The translations under genes were made by a program, and so were the position numbers. From Bin55 sp028819195 (lineage in GTDB: Bacteria; Pseudomonadota; Gammaproteobacteria; Pseudomonadales; Azotimanducaceae): DNA of 64,000 bases. Below are positions 35,733 to 44,622 of this stretch, one piece after another (position 1 is the first letter of the stretch; every line of letters starts with the position of its first letter). The notes under the pieces were generated by a model. It had not been told where the DNA came from, ran no database searches, and was given only the letters and a program-made list of their open reading frames with translations. Where the stretch lies: assembly GCA_028819195.1 (NCBI GenBank), contig JAPPMF010000017.1, positions 16,859-80,858 on the forward strand, written 5' to 3'.

Positions 35733-36317
35733 GTGATTTCTAAGCAATCAAGTAAGAGAAAATTACTGCTAGTTCGCGCTTGCATTGCTCTTGCGAGTGT
35801 ACTGCTGATTGGTCTTGTCGTAGTACTCCCTTTCGTACAAAATCAAGTAACTTTTGCAGATGAGAAGCAAGAAGAATCACCAACCGACAATACCGAAGAT
35901 CAGCAAAAAATAAACGACGAGGAAGATGAACTTAGTTTGACCGATGTCTTGAATCGCAAACCATACCCTAAGGATTATGCGAACAAGATGAACTGTGTCA
36001 TTGCCGACGACGTACGTCAATACGACGTACTCAGTTCTCGGTTTATCGTTTTAGAAGTTCGCCGAATTGACGAGGAGGTTGTGATACAGTTCGACGCGAT
36101 TTGTGTAGGTCTTAAACCAAACTCAAGGCTAGGATTTCAAATGCGGACTTCCAACGGCAGATTGTGCAAAGATGATCATATAAATGTGTATTCTCAAGAC
36201 GTCTTTAACGCTACTGGTGGAACATCTGGTTCATGTCGTATACCTGGATTTGAGAAGGTCAGTGAAGTTCAACTAGATCAGTTAAAACGAGGAATCGCTT
36301 TAAAAGTCGTGGAATGA
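35733..36317 (+). CDS. DUF6491-like exported or membrane-anchored protein
   Basis: This 194-residue protein starts at GTG 35733. An N-terminal hydrophobic segment (about residues 13-35) is a signal anchor. It is followed by an acidic low-complexity linker (about 43-70). The conserved region has the pattern I recall for DUF6491 proteins of gammaproteobacteria: a Cys near the start (NCVIADDVRQYDVL), a strand ending in FDAICVGLKPNSRLGFQ, the GRLCKDDHINVY motif and a final SCRIPGFEKVSE. Function is unknown; four Cys in the domain could form disulfides in the periplasm. Confidence 0.75.
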   Translation: MISKQSSKRKLLLVRACIALASVLLIGLVVVLPFVQNQVTFADEKQEESPTDNTEDQQKINDEEDELSLTDVLNRKPYPKDYANKMNCVIADDVRQYDVLSSRFIVLEVRRIDEEVVIQFDAICVGLKPNSRLGFQMRTSNGRLCKDDHINVYSQDVFNATGGTSGSCRIPGFEKVSEVQLDQLKRGIALKVVE

Positions 36318-36357
36318 AAGTTGTTCCTTTTATTCCAGAACTCGCTCCCAACGTAAA

Positions 36358-37290
36358 GTGAATTTTCAATTTTCTTCTAATTCCAATTACACAGAACAGG
36401 GTCCCTGGCATACTGCGGAGGAAGTCCAACGTTTCACGGGTCTTACAGCTAAACAGATTCGCGATGTCGCTCGTTTAAATCTAATCACAACAACTCCTTC
36501 GACGCGGTCGCCAATAACGTATTTGTTTCAGGATGTTGTTACCTTACGCAACATTGGAAAGTGGATTAGTAGAAACCTACCTTTCGGTTCGATTCTAGAA
36601 CAGCTGTCCGATATTCGTGAACATTTCGGTTACGACATTCCAATATCTTCACTCAAGATTCAGCCAGTGGGCGACGCTCTCGTTGTACACGACAAAGATG
36701 AAATTTGGCACGTTTCGAGTGGCCAGTCTTATTTAGATTTTGAACCGAAACAAAATGTTGAACCCGCCGAAATCCACCAACTACCCGTAGCTAAGGTGCG
36801 ACAAAGATTGCAAGAATCTGGAGCAGCCTTGGACTTAAATATGATCGAAGATTGTTTAAGAGGTGATCTTCTAACAAGCGAAGATTGGTTTAACATTGGC
36901 ATTCATTTGGAATCATTAAAAGAGTTCAAATATGCCCAAAAAACCTATCGAAAAGCTATTCAAGCCGATGCTTCAAACTTCGATGCATATCTGAATCTTG
37001 GAAGACTTTTACAACTAGATGACAAATTACGAGAGGCGAAAAAACTCTATGAAAAAGTTCTTGAGATTTGTCCAGATAGCGAGCTTGCTAGTTACAACCT
37101 CGGTACCATTTTCGATACGCTTGATGAGTTCGATTTAGCAGTTAAGTACTACAAACGCGCGCCGAATGTTGCGATGGCACATCATAACCTAGCGCGAATC
37201 TATGAACGGCATGGTTATGAAGTAAAAGCCATTTATCATCTTGTGCGCTGTCGAGACCTGGAACGCGACGGTCGTCTTGAAGGGGACTAA
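36358..37290 (+). CDS. MerR-type HTH plus TPR fusion protein
   Basis: This 310-residue cytoplasmic protein starts at GTG 36358. Residues 17-75 resemble a MerR-type winged helix (WHTAEEVQRFTGLTAKQIRDVARLNLI, then FQDVVTLRNIGKWI). After a spacer, TPRs cover about 185-300 (WFNIGIHLESLKEFKYAQKTYRKAI and AYLNLGRLLQLDDKLREAKKLYEKVL). The arrangement suggests a DNA-binding regulator whose activity is set by protein contacts through the TPRs. No effector domain is present. It converges on feoB with 15 bases between the stops. Confidence 0.82.
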   Translation: MNFQFSSNSNYTEQGPWHTAEEVQRFTGLTAKQIRDVARLNLITTTPSTRSPITYLFQDVVTLRNIGKWISRNLPFGSILEQLSDIREHFGYDIPISSLKIQPVGDALVVHDKDEIWHVSSGQSYLDFEPKQNVEPAEIHQLPVAKVRQRLQESGAALDLNMIEDCLRGDLLTSEDWFNIGIHLESLKEFKYAQKTYRKAIQADASNFDAYLNLGRLLQLDDKLREAKKLYEKVLEICPDSELASYNLGTIFDTLDEFDLAVKYYKRAPNVAMAHHNLARIYERHGYEVKAIYHLVRCRDLERDGRLEGD

Positions 37291-37305
37291 TCTCACAGTA
37301 TTCAA

Positions 37306-39399
37306 TCAGTGTGTTTCGACGACTGCAATTCTACGGTTCACACTAGCCTCACTTCGTTTCCCCCAAAACACCAATAGACGGAAGAGAACAAACATCGAGA
37401 CTGCTACTATGCCTATTGTTATCAACGCTTGGGTCGGTTGGTCGAGAATAATACCAGTTTGATAGCAGAATACTGCCAGTGCATAAGCCAAAGCCACGCT
37501 CCACACTACTGAAAAGGTCGCCCAGAAGCCTCCGCACTCTTTGTAAATGACTCCAATGGTCGCGACACACGGGATATAGAGTAGTACAAAAATTAAGTAG
37601 CTAAAAGCGGCTAACTTACCGGTAAATCCAGATTGCATAGCTTGCACGGTAGTCAATGAAACCCCAACCTCTTCAGACATTTGTACGGTAGACTGAGTCG
37701 AATCTACAAATACGCCGAATGGGTTCAAAAAGGCGTCACCAATTGCTAACAGTCCATCAGGGATTGAGCGTAGAGCTGCTTGGAACGATTCTTCATAATC
37801 AAAATCTCCACTGTCTTCAGTAGTAGGTGTATACAGCGCATCTAGCGTTCCTACTACGACTTCTTTTGCGAAAAAACCGGTGAATATAGCAACGGCTGCT
37901 GGCCAGTTGTCATGAGTCACACCCATTGGCGAGAACACTGGCGTGATGGTTTTGCCGATAGCTGAAAGTACTGATTTTTCGGTGTCTTCATTACCGAACG
38001 AACCATCGGTACCAATCGAATTTACAAAATTCAAAGCAACTACAACCAACACGATCGCAGTTCCAGCACGAATGACAAATCCCTTCAATCGTCGATAGGT
38101 CTTACTCAGTACCAGTTTGATCGACGGAAAGTGATACGTTGGCAAAGTTTGTGGAAGGGAGGTTGGGCTAGATTTGAGAATGTGGTTTTTGACTAGCCAA
38201 ACTGAGCCAATCGCAACCAAAATTCCAATGAGGTACAGAAGAAAAACTATGTTTTGTTGATTCGATGGAAAAAATGCAACCGCAAACAGAACATAAACAG
38301 TTAGTCGTGCACTACAGGACATGAACGGTGCCATTATTGCGGTCAGTATTCGATCCGTGCGATTGTCCATTGAACGTGTCGCCATGACTGCTGGGACATT
38401 GCAGCCAAAACCGATTACTAGGGGAATCAGAGCTTTCCCAGGAAGCCCTATTTTTTGCATCGGTCGGTCTAAGATAAAGGTTATACGATTCATGTATCCA
38501 GAGTCTTCAATCGCACAGAGATAAAGGAACAAACAGCCAATCACAGGGACAAAAGTTCCGACGAGTTGGATACCTCCCCCTACACCATCAGCAATAATCG
38601 TAGTCACAATGTCGGGGCAATTTATAGCAGTTAGTGCGGTACGCGGTGCTTCGACAACAAGTATGTTCAGTGTAATGTCAAAGAAGTCTATGAATGCCGA
38701 ACCGACATTAATTGCAAAGAAGAACATGCCATACATGACAATCAGAAAGATCGGAATCGCGAGGTAACGATTCAGCACCACGCTATCAATCATGTCAGTT
38801 AAATTACGAGGTGATTGCTTAGTTCTACTAACTACCTCGAGAATCAAATTATCGATGAACTGATATCGTGTATTGATGGAAGCGCATTTTGGTAAGGGAT
38901 CGACGTTTATTTGAGGAAGGAGTTCGACTAACTGACGGAAACCTTGTTTTTGCTTAGCATTGATCGCTAGGACAGGGCACTTGAGCGCTGAACTGAGTGA
39001 TGAAACGTTGACATTGATTCCACGTGCCTGCGCTACATCCATCATTGTCAGTACAACAATCGTTGGATATTTGTTTTCTCGTAGTTGTGTGGTAAGAAAG
39101 AGATTACTTGTGAGTTTTGAAGCATCTACGACATTGATAACAATGTCAAAATCCTCTCTAGCTAAGTAGTCACGCGCGATAGACTGATCAATCTGTGTAT
39201 CTTTTTCAGATGTTTCAAGTGAGAATAAGCCGGGTAAGTCAACGACTTCGCATGAATTACCTTGATAGTTAAATCGACCGGTATTCTTCTCAACGGTTAC
39301 ACCGGGCCAGTTGCCGGTAGATTGGTCGGTGCCTGTCAGGTAGTTAAAAAGCGTTGTCTTGCCGACATTTGGATTACCGACCAGTGCGATTTTGGTCAC
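37306..39399 (-). CDS. feoB: Ferrous iron transporter FeoB
   Basis: This 697-residue inner-membrane Fe(II) transporter has an N-terminal G-protein domain: G1 GNPNVGKTT (residues 8-16), the Thr/switch region NWPGVTVEKNTG and G3 DLPG. The two gate/core halves follow, with the Cys-containing GFGCNVPAVMATR (about 334-346) and YIPCVATIGVIYKECG near the C-terminus. It is shorter than E. coli FeoB (773) but complete in the regions I can identify. The GTG start at 39399 overlaps the feoA stop in GTGA. No feoC follows. Regulation by Fur through the box before feoA is expected. Confidence 0.96.
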   Translation of the reverse strand: MTKIALVGNPNVGKTTLFNYLTGTDQSTGNWPGVTVEKNTGRFNYQGNSCEVVDLPGLFSLETSEKDTQIDQSIARDYLAREDFDIVINVVDASKLTSNLFLTTQLRENKYPTIVVLTMMDVAQARGINVNVSSLSSALKCPVLAINAKQKQGFRQLVELLPQINVDPLPKCASINTRYQFIDNLILEVVSRTKQSPRNLTDMIDSVVLNRYLAIPIFLIVMYGMFFFAINVGSAFIDFFDITLNILVVEAPRTALTAINCPDIVTTIIADGVGGGIQLVGTFVPVIGCLFLYLCAIEDSGYMNRITFILDRPMQKIGLPGKALIPLVIGFGCNVPAVMATRSMDNRTDRILTAIMAPFMSCSARLTVYVLFAVAFFPSNQQNIVFLLYLIGILVAIGSVWLVKNHILKSSPTSLPQTLPTYHFPSIKLVLSKTYRRLKGFVIRAGTAIVLVVVALNFVNSIGTDGSFGNEDTEKSVLSAIGKTITPVFSPMGVTHDNWPAAVAIFTGFFAKEVVVGTLDALYTPTTEDSGDFDYEESFQAALRSIPDGLLAIGDAFLNPFGVFVDSTQSTVQMSEEVGVSLTTVQAMQSGFTGKLAAFSYLIFVLLYIPCVATIGVIYKECGGFWATFSVVWSVALAYALAVFCYQTGIILDQPTQALITIGIVAVSMFVLFRLLVFWGKRSEASVNRRIAVVETH

Positions 39400-39632
39400 G
39401 GCATGACTATCTTTTGTACCTTGACCTGTTGCATGTCCTGTTTACGAAGACCGATACTTTGCCCACGGAAATCTATTTGAACGATTCCGCCAAATGGCGC
39501 GGGATTGCGAACACTTAACTCCGTGCCAGGTACTAGTCCTAGAATTCGTAAGTGATTGGTTAGTGGAGTTTCGTTTTGATATTGGACGACGATTGCACGA
39601 TCACCCTTGCGAAGGTTATTTAATTCAGTCAT
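39396..39632 (-). CDS. feoA: Ferrous iron transport accessory protein FeoA
   Basis: This small SH3-like protein is needed for FeoB function. From ATG 39632 it has 78 residues with the family pattern LRKGDRAIVVQYQ, LRILGLVPGTELSV and a closing GQSIGLRKQDMQQV. An in-frame ATG at 39656 would add MIIIIIHT, but that codon lies inside the Fur box, so 39632 is preferred. No ribosome binding site is visible between the Fur box and the start. The gene is coupled to feoB by a four-base overlap. Confidence 0.93.
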   Translation of the reverse strand: MTELNNLRKGDRAIVVQYQNETPLTNHLRILGLVPGTELSVRNPAPFGGIVQIDFRGQSIGLRKQDMQQVKVQKIVMP

Positions 39633-39635
39633 GGT

Positions 39636-39660
39636 GTGAATGATAATGATAATCATTCAC
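39636..39660 (-). promoter_or_regulatory. Fur box upstream of feoAB
   Basis: There is a 25-base inverted repeat with 9-base perfect arms (GTGAATGAT and ATCATTCAC) around a 7-base AT-rich centre. The middle reads AATGATAATGATAATCATT, very close to the Fur consensus GATAATGATAATCATTATC. Iron-loaded Fur would repress feoAB here. It ends only three bases before the feoA start codon. Confidence 0.92.
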
Positions 39661-39764
39661 ATTTCAACAAAAATTCGATTTTTTTGAGCGAATCTGTAAT
39701 CCACAGACCCGAAATGTGACCGACTTACGTTCTTTTGACAGTTATTGCGGAACAGGGAATCGAG

Positions 39765-39841
39765 TGGCACGCCCGCAGGGACTCGAACCCCGAACCCCCA
39801 GGTTCGAAGCCTGGTGCTCTATCCAGTTGAGCTACGGGCGC
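39765..39841 (-). tRNA. tRNA-Arg (anticodon TCG)
   Basis: The cloverleaf on the minus strand has acceptor arm GCGCCCG paired with CGGGCGT (one G-U at the end), a D-arm containing AGCTCAACTGGATAGAGC and an anticodon stem CCAGG/CCTGG with loop CTTCGAA, giving anticodon TCG. The T-arm is CGGGG-TTCGAGT-CCCTG. Discriminator G and an encoded CCA end the gene at 39765. Confidence 0.96.
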
Positions 39842-40016
39842 ATCATGAACCAAAATTATAGAGTTTCATTAGATATGTTTGTTTGATTTCAGCAAACCGC
39901 ATACGTAAAGTGATATTGGCGATTGGTCGTAAAATATAAGATCAAATTACCAAACCCGATATCTCCTCGTCGGGGTTCAATTTTCGTAATCGCCATAGCC
40001 CATAACCTCGAATAGC

Positions 40017-41114
40017 ATGAAATTTGACGACGTTGACCTAGCGATAGAATCCATTCGAACCGGCCAGTTGGTGGTCGTTGTCGATGATCATGATCGAGAA
40101 AATGAAGGCGATCTAGTGATGGCCGCTGCATGTGCCAATCCAGATCGGATCGCGTTCATGGTACGTCATACCAGTGGAATTCTATGTGCGCCAGTTACAC
40201 AAGAACGTGCCGATCAACTCAGACTAGATCCTATGGTTATGCAAAACGACGCACCACTTTCAACGGCTTTTACGGTCAGTGTCGATTACCGCCACGGTTT
40301 ATCTACAGGTATTTCGTCTGAAGAACGCGCGAATACCATCCTTGCGTTGGCCAACAGTAATACTCAAGCGTCCGATTTCGTCCGACCAGGACACGTATTC
40401 CCGCTCATCGCACGACGCGGTGGAGTTTTGGTACGTTCCGGTCATACTGAAGCCGCGATTGATCTTGCTGTCGCTGCTGGTTGCTCACCTGTCGGGCTAC
40501 TCGCTGAAATCGTAAACGACGACGGTAGTGTGAAGCGCTTAGACGAACTAGTGGAGTTTGCACAACATCACGATTTACGCATCATTTCCATTTCTGATCT
40601 CATTGCCTGGCGCCAACGCCGCGAAAAACTAGTTTCACGCATTGATGAGTTTGCGGTGCAAACTTCATTTGGACCTGCAAAGGCACTGTCATACCGCACA
40701 CAATTTGAAGATGCGGAACACTTAGCCCTAATTTTTGGTCGAATCAACCCAGATCAACCTGTTTTAGTACGTATTCATCGCGGCAGACTCATCGAAGATG
40801 TGTTCGGTCCGCAGGACACTCATCGAGATCGACTCATCGACATGTCGCTTAAATACATCACAGAAGTCGGTGCAGGAATTTTGATTTACTTACGAGGTGG
40901 ATTTGAAGGAGTTCCGCTCGACCAATTAGGTCAAAACGAATCTCAAAGTCAAGAATCTATCAGAGCTAAGGAATGGTTGGAAATCGGGGTAGGCGCACAA
41001 ATACTCGTCGATCTAGGTTTAACTGACATAACCGTGTTAGCGCCTCATGAAATGGATTATGTCGGACTAGAAGGTTTTGGACTTCGCGTTTGTGGAACCG
41101 AAATCCTAAATTAA
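40017..41114 (+). CDS. ribB: RibBX-type protein: 3,4-dihydroxy-2-butanone 4-phosphate synthase with inactive GTP cyclohydrolase II-like domain
   Basis: The N-terminal half (about residues 1-200) is a complete DHBP synthase with DDHDRENEGDLVMAA (about 23-37), RHTSG, the STGIS segment and FVRPGHVFPLIARRGGVL plus GHTEA. It makes the four-carbon riboflavin precursor from ribulose 5-phosphate. The C-terminal half follows the GTP cyclohydrolase II fold, but where that enzyme has its zinc cysteines this protein has RIHRGRLIEDVFGPQ and no Cys. The second activity should therefore be absent, as in the RibBX hybrids described in other Gammaproteobacteria. ATG 40017. No FMN riboswitch is seen upstream. 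A pdxA-type gene starts 3 bases after its stop. Confidence 0.9.
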   Translation: MKFDDVDLAIESIRTGQLVVVVDDHDRENEGDLVMAAACANPDRIAFMVRHTSGILCAPVTQERADQLRLDPMVMQNDAPLSTAFTVSVDYRHGLSTGISSEERANTILALANSNTQASDFVRPGHVFPLIARRGGVLVRSGHTEAAIDLAVAAGCSPVGLLAEIVNDDGSVKRLDELVEFAQHHDLRIISISDLIAWRQRREKLVSRIDEFAVQTSFGPAKALSYRTQFEDAEHLALIFGRINPDQPVLVRIHRGRLIEDVFGPQDTHRDRLIDMSLKYITEVGAGILIYLRGGFEGVPLDQLGQNESQSQESIRAKEWLEIGVGAQILVDLGLTDITVLAPHEMDYVGLEGFGLRVCGTEILN

Positions 41115-41117
41115 GTC

Positions 41118-42089
41118 ATGGATAAACCTCGAATTGGAATCACACTTGGCGATCCAGCCGGTATCGGTTCAGAGATTCTTGCCAAAGTTTTCAACCAGAT
41201 TCGAACTCAATGCGTTCCAGTGTTGTATGGTTGTAAATGGTCGAGTCGCGATGGTATCGAACTAGCTCAGGTTGCTCCTAGTCTCTACAAAAACGTTGAT
41301 TTCGTTGATGTCTGCATTCCTAAACCGCGAAACTTCAAATTTGGCGAAGTATCTGCGACATGTGGTGAAATCGCTATCACTGCAGCTGAAACTGCCATTG
41401 CCGATGCGATAGCAGGGAAACTGGATGCAATTATGACTTGTCCGTTGAATAAGCTAGCGATTCATGCTGCAGGAAGTCAAGACATGGGCCATCAAGAAAT
41501 TCTCGCCCGCATGACGAAGTCGAAATCCTTTGCGACCATGCTTATGACACCCAATCTTCGTGTGGTACATCTATCTACCCATCACTCATTGATTGAAGCA
41601 GCTCGATTGGTAACCCAAGAAAACGTAATCGAAAAAATAAAACTTACAGCAATATCGTTTGAACAATGGGGTTTAGCAAAGGCACGAATAGCCATCGCTG
41701 CTCTAAACCCACACAATGGTGAAGGAGGTTTGTTGGGCAGAGAAGAGTTAGATGAAATTATACCTGCGGTTGAACAAGCTCAGCGAGAAGGTATCGAAGC
41801 GTACGGTCCTTTTCCGTGTGACTCGATTTTTAATCGCGCGATCGAAGGAGAATTTGACGTAGTACTCGCGATGTATCACGACCAGGGACATATTGCGATA
41901 AAAGTGTATAACATCCATGAGAGCATTTCTGCGACGTTGGGGTTACCTTTTGTTCGAACTTCAGTAGATCACGGCACTGCATTCGACATCGCTGGAATGG
42001 GTATTGCTAATCCGCGAAGTACACTTGCAGCCATCGACGCAGCCATTGTTCTATCTTCGAGCAGATTGGGGCAGGGAACCGGACACTAG
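41118..42089 (+). CDS. pdxA: PdxA-family 4-hydroxythreonine-4-phosphate dehydrogenase (possibly PdxA2-like)
   Basis: This is a 323-residue NAD-dependent oxidative decarboxylase. Motifs: GITLGDPAGIGSEIL (residues 6-20), MGHQEIL, metal/substrate-binding ALNPHNGEGGLLG (about 196-208), MYHDQGHIAIK and LPFVRTSVDHGTAFDIAG (about 278-295). True PdxA makes a precursor of vitamin B6. The HDQGH and DHGTAFDIAG spellings are, as I recall, more common in the paralogues that decarboxylate 4-phospho-threonate/erythronate (PdxA2). Its placement between ribBX and an FAH-family gene fits either a biosynthetic or a catabolic role. Confidence 0.88.
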   Translation: MDKPRIGITLGDPAGIGSEILAKVFNQIRTQCVPVLYGCKWSSRDGIELAQVAPSLYKNVDFVDVCIPKPRNFKFGEVSATCGEIAITAAETAIADAIAGKLDAIMTCPLNKLAIHAAGSQDMGHQEILARMTKSKSFATMLMTPNLRVVHLSTHHSLIEAARLVTQENVIEKIKLTAISFEQWGLAKARIAIAALNPHNGEGGLLGREELDEIIPAVEQAQREGIEAYGPFPCDSIFNRAIEGEFDVVLAMYHDQGHIAIKVYNIHESISATLGLPFVRTSVDHGTAFDIAGMGIANPRSTLAAIDAAIVLSSSRLGQGTGH

Positions 42090-42130
42090 CCTGTCTAATT
42101 CAACCAACCTTCGATAAACTGAGTAAATCT

Positions 42131-42985
42131 ATGCGCTGGATGTCATTCGAATATCAGGGAAACAAGTCTTATGGGTTTGTAGACAATTCTTCGGTAGTCG
42201 ACGTAGGTTCAACTCATCCCGATGTTGATCTACGGACGTTTATAGCACACAGCGACAATTACCAACTTACCAATATTTCTGATGAATCAGTCTTTAAACG
42301 ATATGACTTATCAGAAGTAAAGTTCCTTCCGCCTATACCAAATCCAGACAAAATACTTTGCGTCGGGCTAAACTACCGTGATCACCAACAAGAGACTGGC
42401 AGAGGGGGTGAAGCTTTTCCAACAATTTTCACTAGATTTGCTTGTGTCCAAGTAGGGCATAAAGATCATTTAGTACTACCCAAAGAATCGTACACCTTAG
42501 ATTATGAGGGAGAGATCGCGCTAGTGATCGGTAAACGTGGCAGACACATATCTAAGCACAATTATCTCGACCATATCGCGGGATTTTCGTGTTACAACGA
42601 TGCAACCGTGCGAGAATATCAGAGACATACGAGTCAATTCACTGCTGGAAAGAATTTCATGGCAACCGGTGGATTTGGTCCTTGGATTGTGACACCCGAA
42701 GAAGTCGGTGATTTAAACACCCTAGAGCTTTCGACGTATTTAAACGGCGAACGAATGCAATACGGAAAGTCTTCAGATCTTGTGTTTGGGTTCGGCGAAC
42801 TGGTGGAGTATTGTTCGACTTTTGTTGAACTGGAGGTTGGCGATGTTATCGTTACGGGTACACCTGGCGGCGTTGGTTTCGCGCGACAACCACCGATTTA
42901 CTTAAAAACAGGTGATACGGTGGAAATAGAGATTTCCAATGTTGGTAGGTTACAAAACCGAGTTACGGACGCGAAAGTTACTTAG
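42131..42985 (+). CDS. Fumarylacetoacetate hydrolase (FAH) family protein
   Basis: This 284-residue metal-dependent enzyme has the core pattern KILCVGLNYRDHQQETGR (about residues 76-93), the metal site DYEGEIALVIGK (about 123-134), NDATVREYQ, KNFMATGGFGPW and VTGTPGGVGFARQPP (about 241-255). FAH-family members cleave C-C bonds in beta-diketone acids, hydrate, or decarboxylate oxaloacetate-like acids. The substrate here is not evident. It lies 41 bases after pdxA on the same strand and may be co-transcribed. Confidence 0.88.
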   Translation: MRWMSFEYQGNKSYGFVDNSSVVDVGSTHPDVDLRTFIAHSDNYQLTNISDESVFKRYDLSEVKFLPPIPNPDKILCVGLNYRDHQQETGRGGEAFPTIFTRFACVQVGHKDHLVLPKESYTLDYEGEIALVIGKRGRHISKHNYLDHIAGFSCYNDATVREYQRHTSQFTAGKNFMATGGFGPWIVTPEEVGDLNTLELSTYLNGERMQYGKSSDLVFGFGELVEYCSTFVELEVGDVIVTGTPGGVGFARQPPIYLKTGDTVEIEISNVGRLQNRVTDAKVT

Positions 42986-43073
42986 TCTTACTCCATGAAG
43001 ATCAATACAGAGTCACTAGGAACGTAAAAAGGATCGCCGAAACCACTGGAACAGATTAACTGTCCTCAGTAGT

Positions 43074-43550
43074 CTAAGTGGAAATCGATAAAGCGTCTAA
43101 GACTTTAGAAGGATGCTCAGCCGCTTTACTCACTCTCTTCCAATGTTTAATGATTAAACCTTTGGCATCGATTAGTACGGTCGAGCGTATAACTCCCATC
43201 ATTTTGCGACCATACAGAGTTTTTTCACCGTATGCACCGTATTGTTTCATAACTTTTAGATCAGGATCGCACAACAAGGTAAAAGGGAGATCGTACTTTG
43301 ACACGAACTTACGATGGGATGCCTCATTGTCTGGCGAAATACCAATCACTACGGTGTTATGATTCTTAAATTCACCCCACAAATCCCGAAAACCACAAGA
43401 CTCTTTCGTGCACCCAGGAGTATCATCTTTGGGATAAAAATAAACCACGACATTCTGCCCGCGTAAATCCGAAAGGTTGATTGACTTCCCTTCCGAATCT
43501 TGTAATGTGAATTCAGGTGCTAACTGACCAACTTCTATTGACAAACTCAA
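43074..43550 (-). CDS. bcp: Peroxiredoxin of the Bcp/PrxQ type
   Basis: This is a 158-residue thiol peroxidase that reduces hydrogen and organic peroxides. The peroxidatic Cys47 lies in KDDTPGCTKESCGFRD, with Cys52 as the possible resolving Cys. FYPKDDTPGCT, GISPDNEASHRKF and PFTLLCDPDLKVMKQYGAYG are typical for Bcp. The start is TTG, either 43550 or 43544; a GGAG upstream is better spaced for the latter. No in-frame ATG lies before the conserved core. Confidence 0.93.
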   Translation of the reverse strand: MSLSIEVGQLAPEFTLQDSEGKSINLSDLRGQNVVVYFYPKDDTPGCTKESCGFRDLWGEFKNHNTVVIGISPDNEASHRKFVSKYDLPFTLLCDPDLKVMKQYGAYGEKTLYGRKMMGVIRSTVLIDAKGLIIKHWKRVSKAAEHPSKVLDALSIST

Positions 43551-43908
43551 TTCTCCAAAAGTGAAAGGAATGAAGTATACCGAAGGTAAACTTCGAACAA
43601 CTTAAAATTCCTCTTTAGACTTCGAAAAACCGGTTTGGGTCTGCGTCGGTTTTGGGGAACAGTCGTTAAGATAATCCACAGAGGGAATTCGATGATTGAC
43701 CCGAAACCAAGACGAACTCGGAAGCACTATAGTGAGGAGTTCAAACGCGAAGCGGTAACCCTGTTTCAGAATGGCATGAAATTTGCCTGACACATCGAGA
43801 ACCACAATGTGCTTTGAAGAAGGCACTTACAAGAAACTGACCAACTTAGAGTACGAATACTGGTGAGTGTTTGTATTTTGAACCACTTTACTCAGGAGGA
43901 ACATTCTT
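43551..43908. other. 358-base gap containing a transposase fragment
   Basis: This region separates bcp from the thioredoxin-fold lipoprotein gene. The only coding-like content is the IS3-type OrfA fragment at 43692-43790. The right end holds an AGGAGGAAC ribosome binding site before ATG 43909. Confidence 0.6.
43692..43790 (+). pseudogene. Remnant of an IS3-type transposase OrfA (N-terminal HTH part)
   Basis: The 32 codons from ATG 43692 to TGA 43788 contain RKHYSEEFKREAVTLF, the hallmark start of the helix-turn-helix OrfA of IS3-family and related transposases. The frame stops after about one third of the helix-turn-helix, and the following bases show no intact continuation. No partner OrfB is nearby. 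Confidence 0.75.
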
Positions 43909-44616
43909 ATGAGAACGGATCACATAGTTAGCATTTCATCGAAAATTACCCTGACCGTTATTGGACTACTCGGCGTGACGATTGCACTCGTATCCTGCGC
44001 ACCAAGAGTCAACTTTAACGTGTCAATACCGACAGAACCTACAGCAGGCTGTGAACACATCCCATTAGATGAAGTCTTACCTGGACATACAACCAAAGAA
44101 AAGTCTTATCGGATCGAACAACAACGAAATGACAAACTACTCATTCCCGGACAGAAAGTGCCAGATTTCACCCTTGTGAATTTGGAGGGAGAAGAGGTGT
44201 CATTGTTTGAGGTTCTTGAGGAGAGTAACACCGTGCTCGTCGACTTTTGGGCATCTTGGTGTGGACCGTGTGTATCGAACTTCCCAAAATTGAAGGAGTT
44301 ACGTACTACTTACGGTGAAGAAGGTTTCGAAGTCGTTACAATTTCCGTCGACACTTCCCATGAAGACTGGTCTACAGGTTCTGTAGAGCATGAAATTCCA
44401 TGGATAAACCTTGGCGAACTGGAAAGTTGGGACGGAGAAATCGCTACTTTATATGGTGTGCATTTCCTTCCAAAAAGCTATCTCGTAGATAGTGATGGTT
44501 GTATACTACAAAAAGACCTCCCCGTTGAATTACTAGAAAAAGTGATCGTGAGTAAATTTAACGACGCCATTGATGACGAATCTTCCCCTGAAACCGATCG
44601 CTCAAAACCGAAGTAA
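43909..44616 (+). CDS. TlpA-like thioredoxin-fold lipoprotein
   Basis: This 235-residue protein has a lipoprotein signal with lipobox ALVSC at residues 26-30, so it is probably anchored in the envelope. A variable region carrying the motif CEHIPLDEVLPG (about 48-59) precedes a TlpA/ResA-type thioredoxin domain with active site WCGPC (Cys118 and Cys121), the cis-Pro region FLPKSYLVD and a C-terminal disordered tail. Family members reduce disulfides in the periplasm, often in cytochrome c maturation. ATG 43909 has a strong AGGAGG. A decayed tandem copy follows immediately. Confidence 0.88.
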   Translation: MRTDHIVSISSKITLTVIGLLGVTIALVSCAPRVNFNVSIPTEPTAGCEHIPLDEVLPGHTTKEKSYRIEQQRNDKLLIPGQKVPDFTLVNLEGEEVSLFEVLEESNTVLVDFWASWCGPCVSNFPKLKELRTTYGEEGFEVVTISVDTSHEDWSTGSVEHEIPWINLGELESWDGEIATLYGVHFLPKSYLVDSDGCILQKDLPVELLEKVIVSKFNDAIDDESSPETDRSKPK

Positions 44617-44622
44617 ATTCCT

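Noticed and set aside
39843..40016. FMN riboswitch before ribBX
   Set aside because: The conserved FMN-element sequences (AGGGCGGGG-type and its pairing partners) are absent in the 174-base leader.
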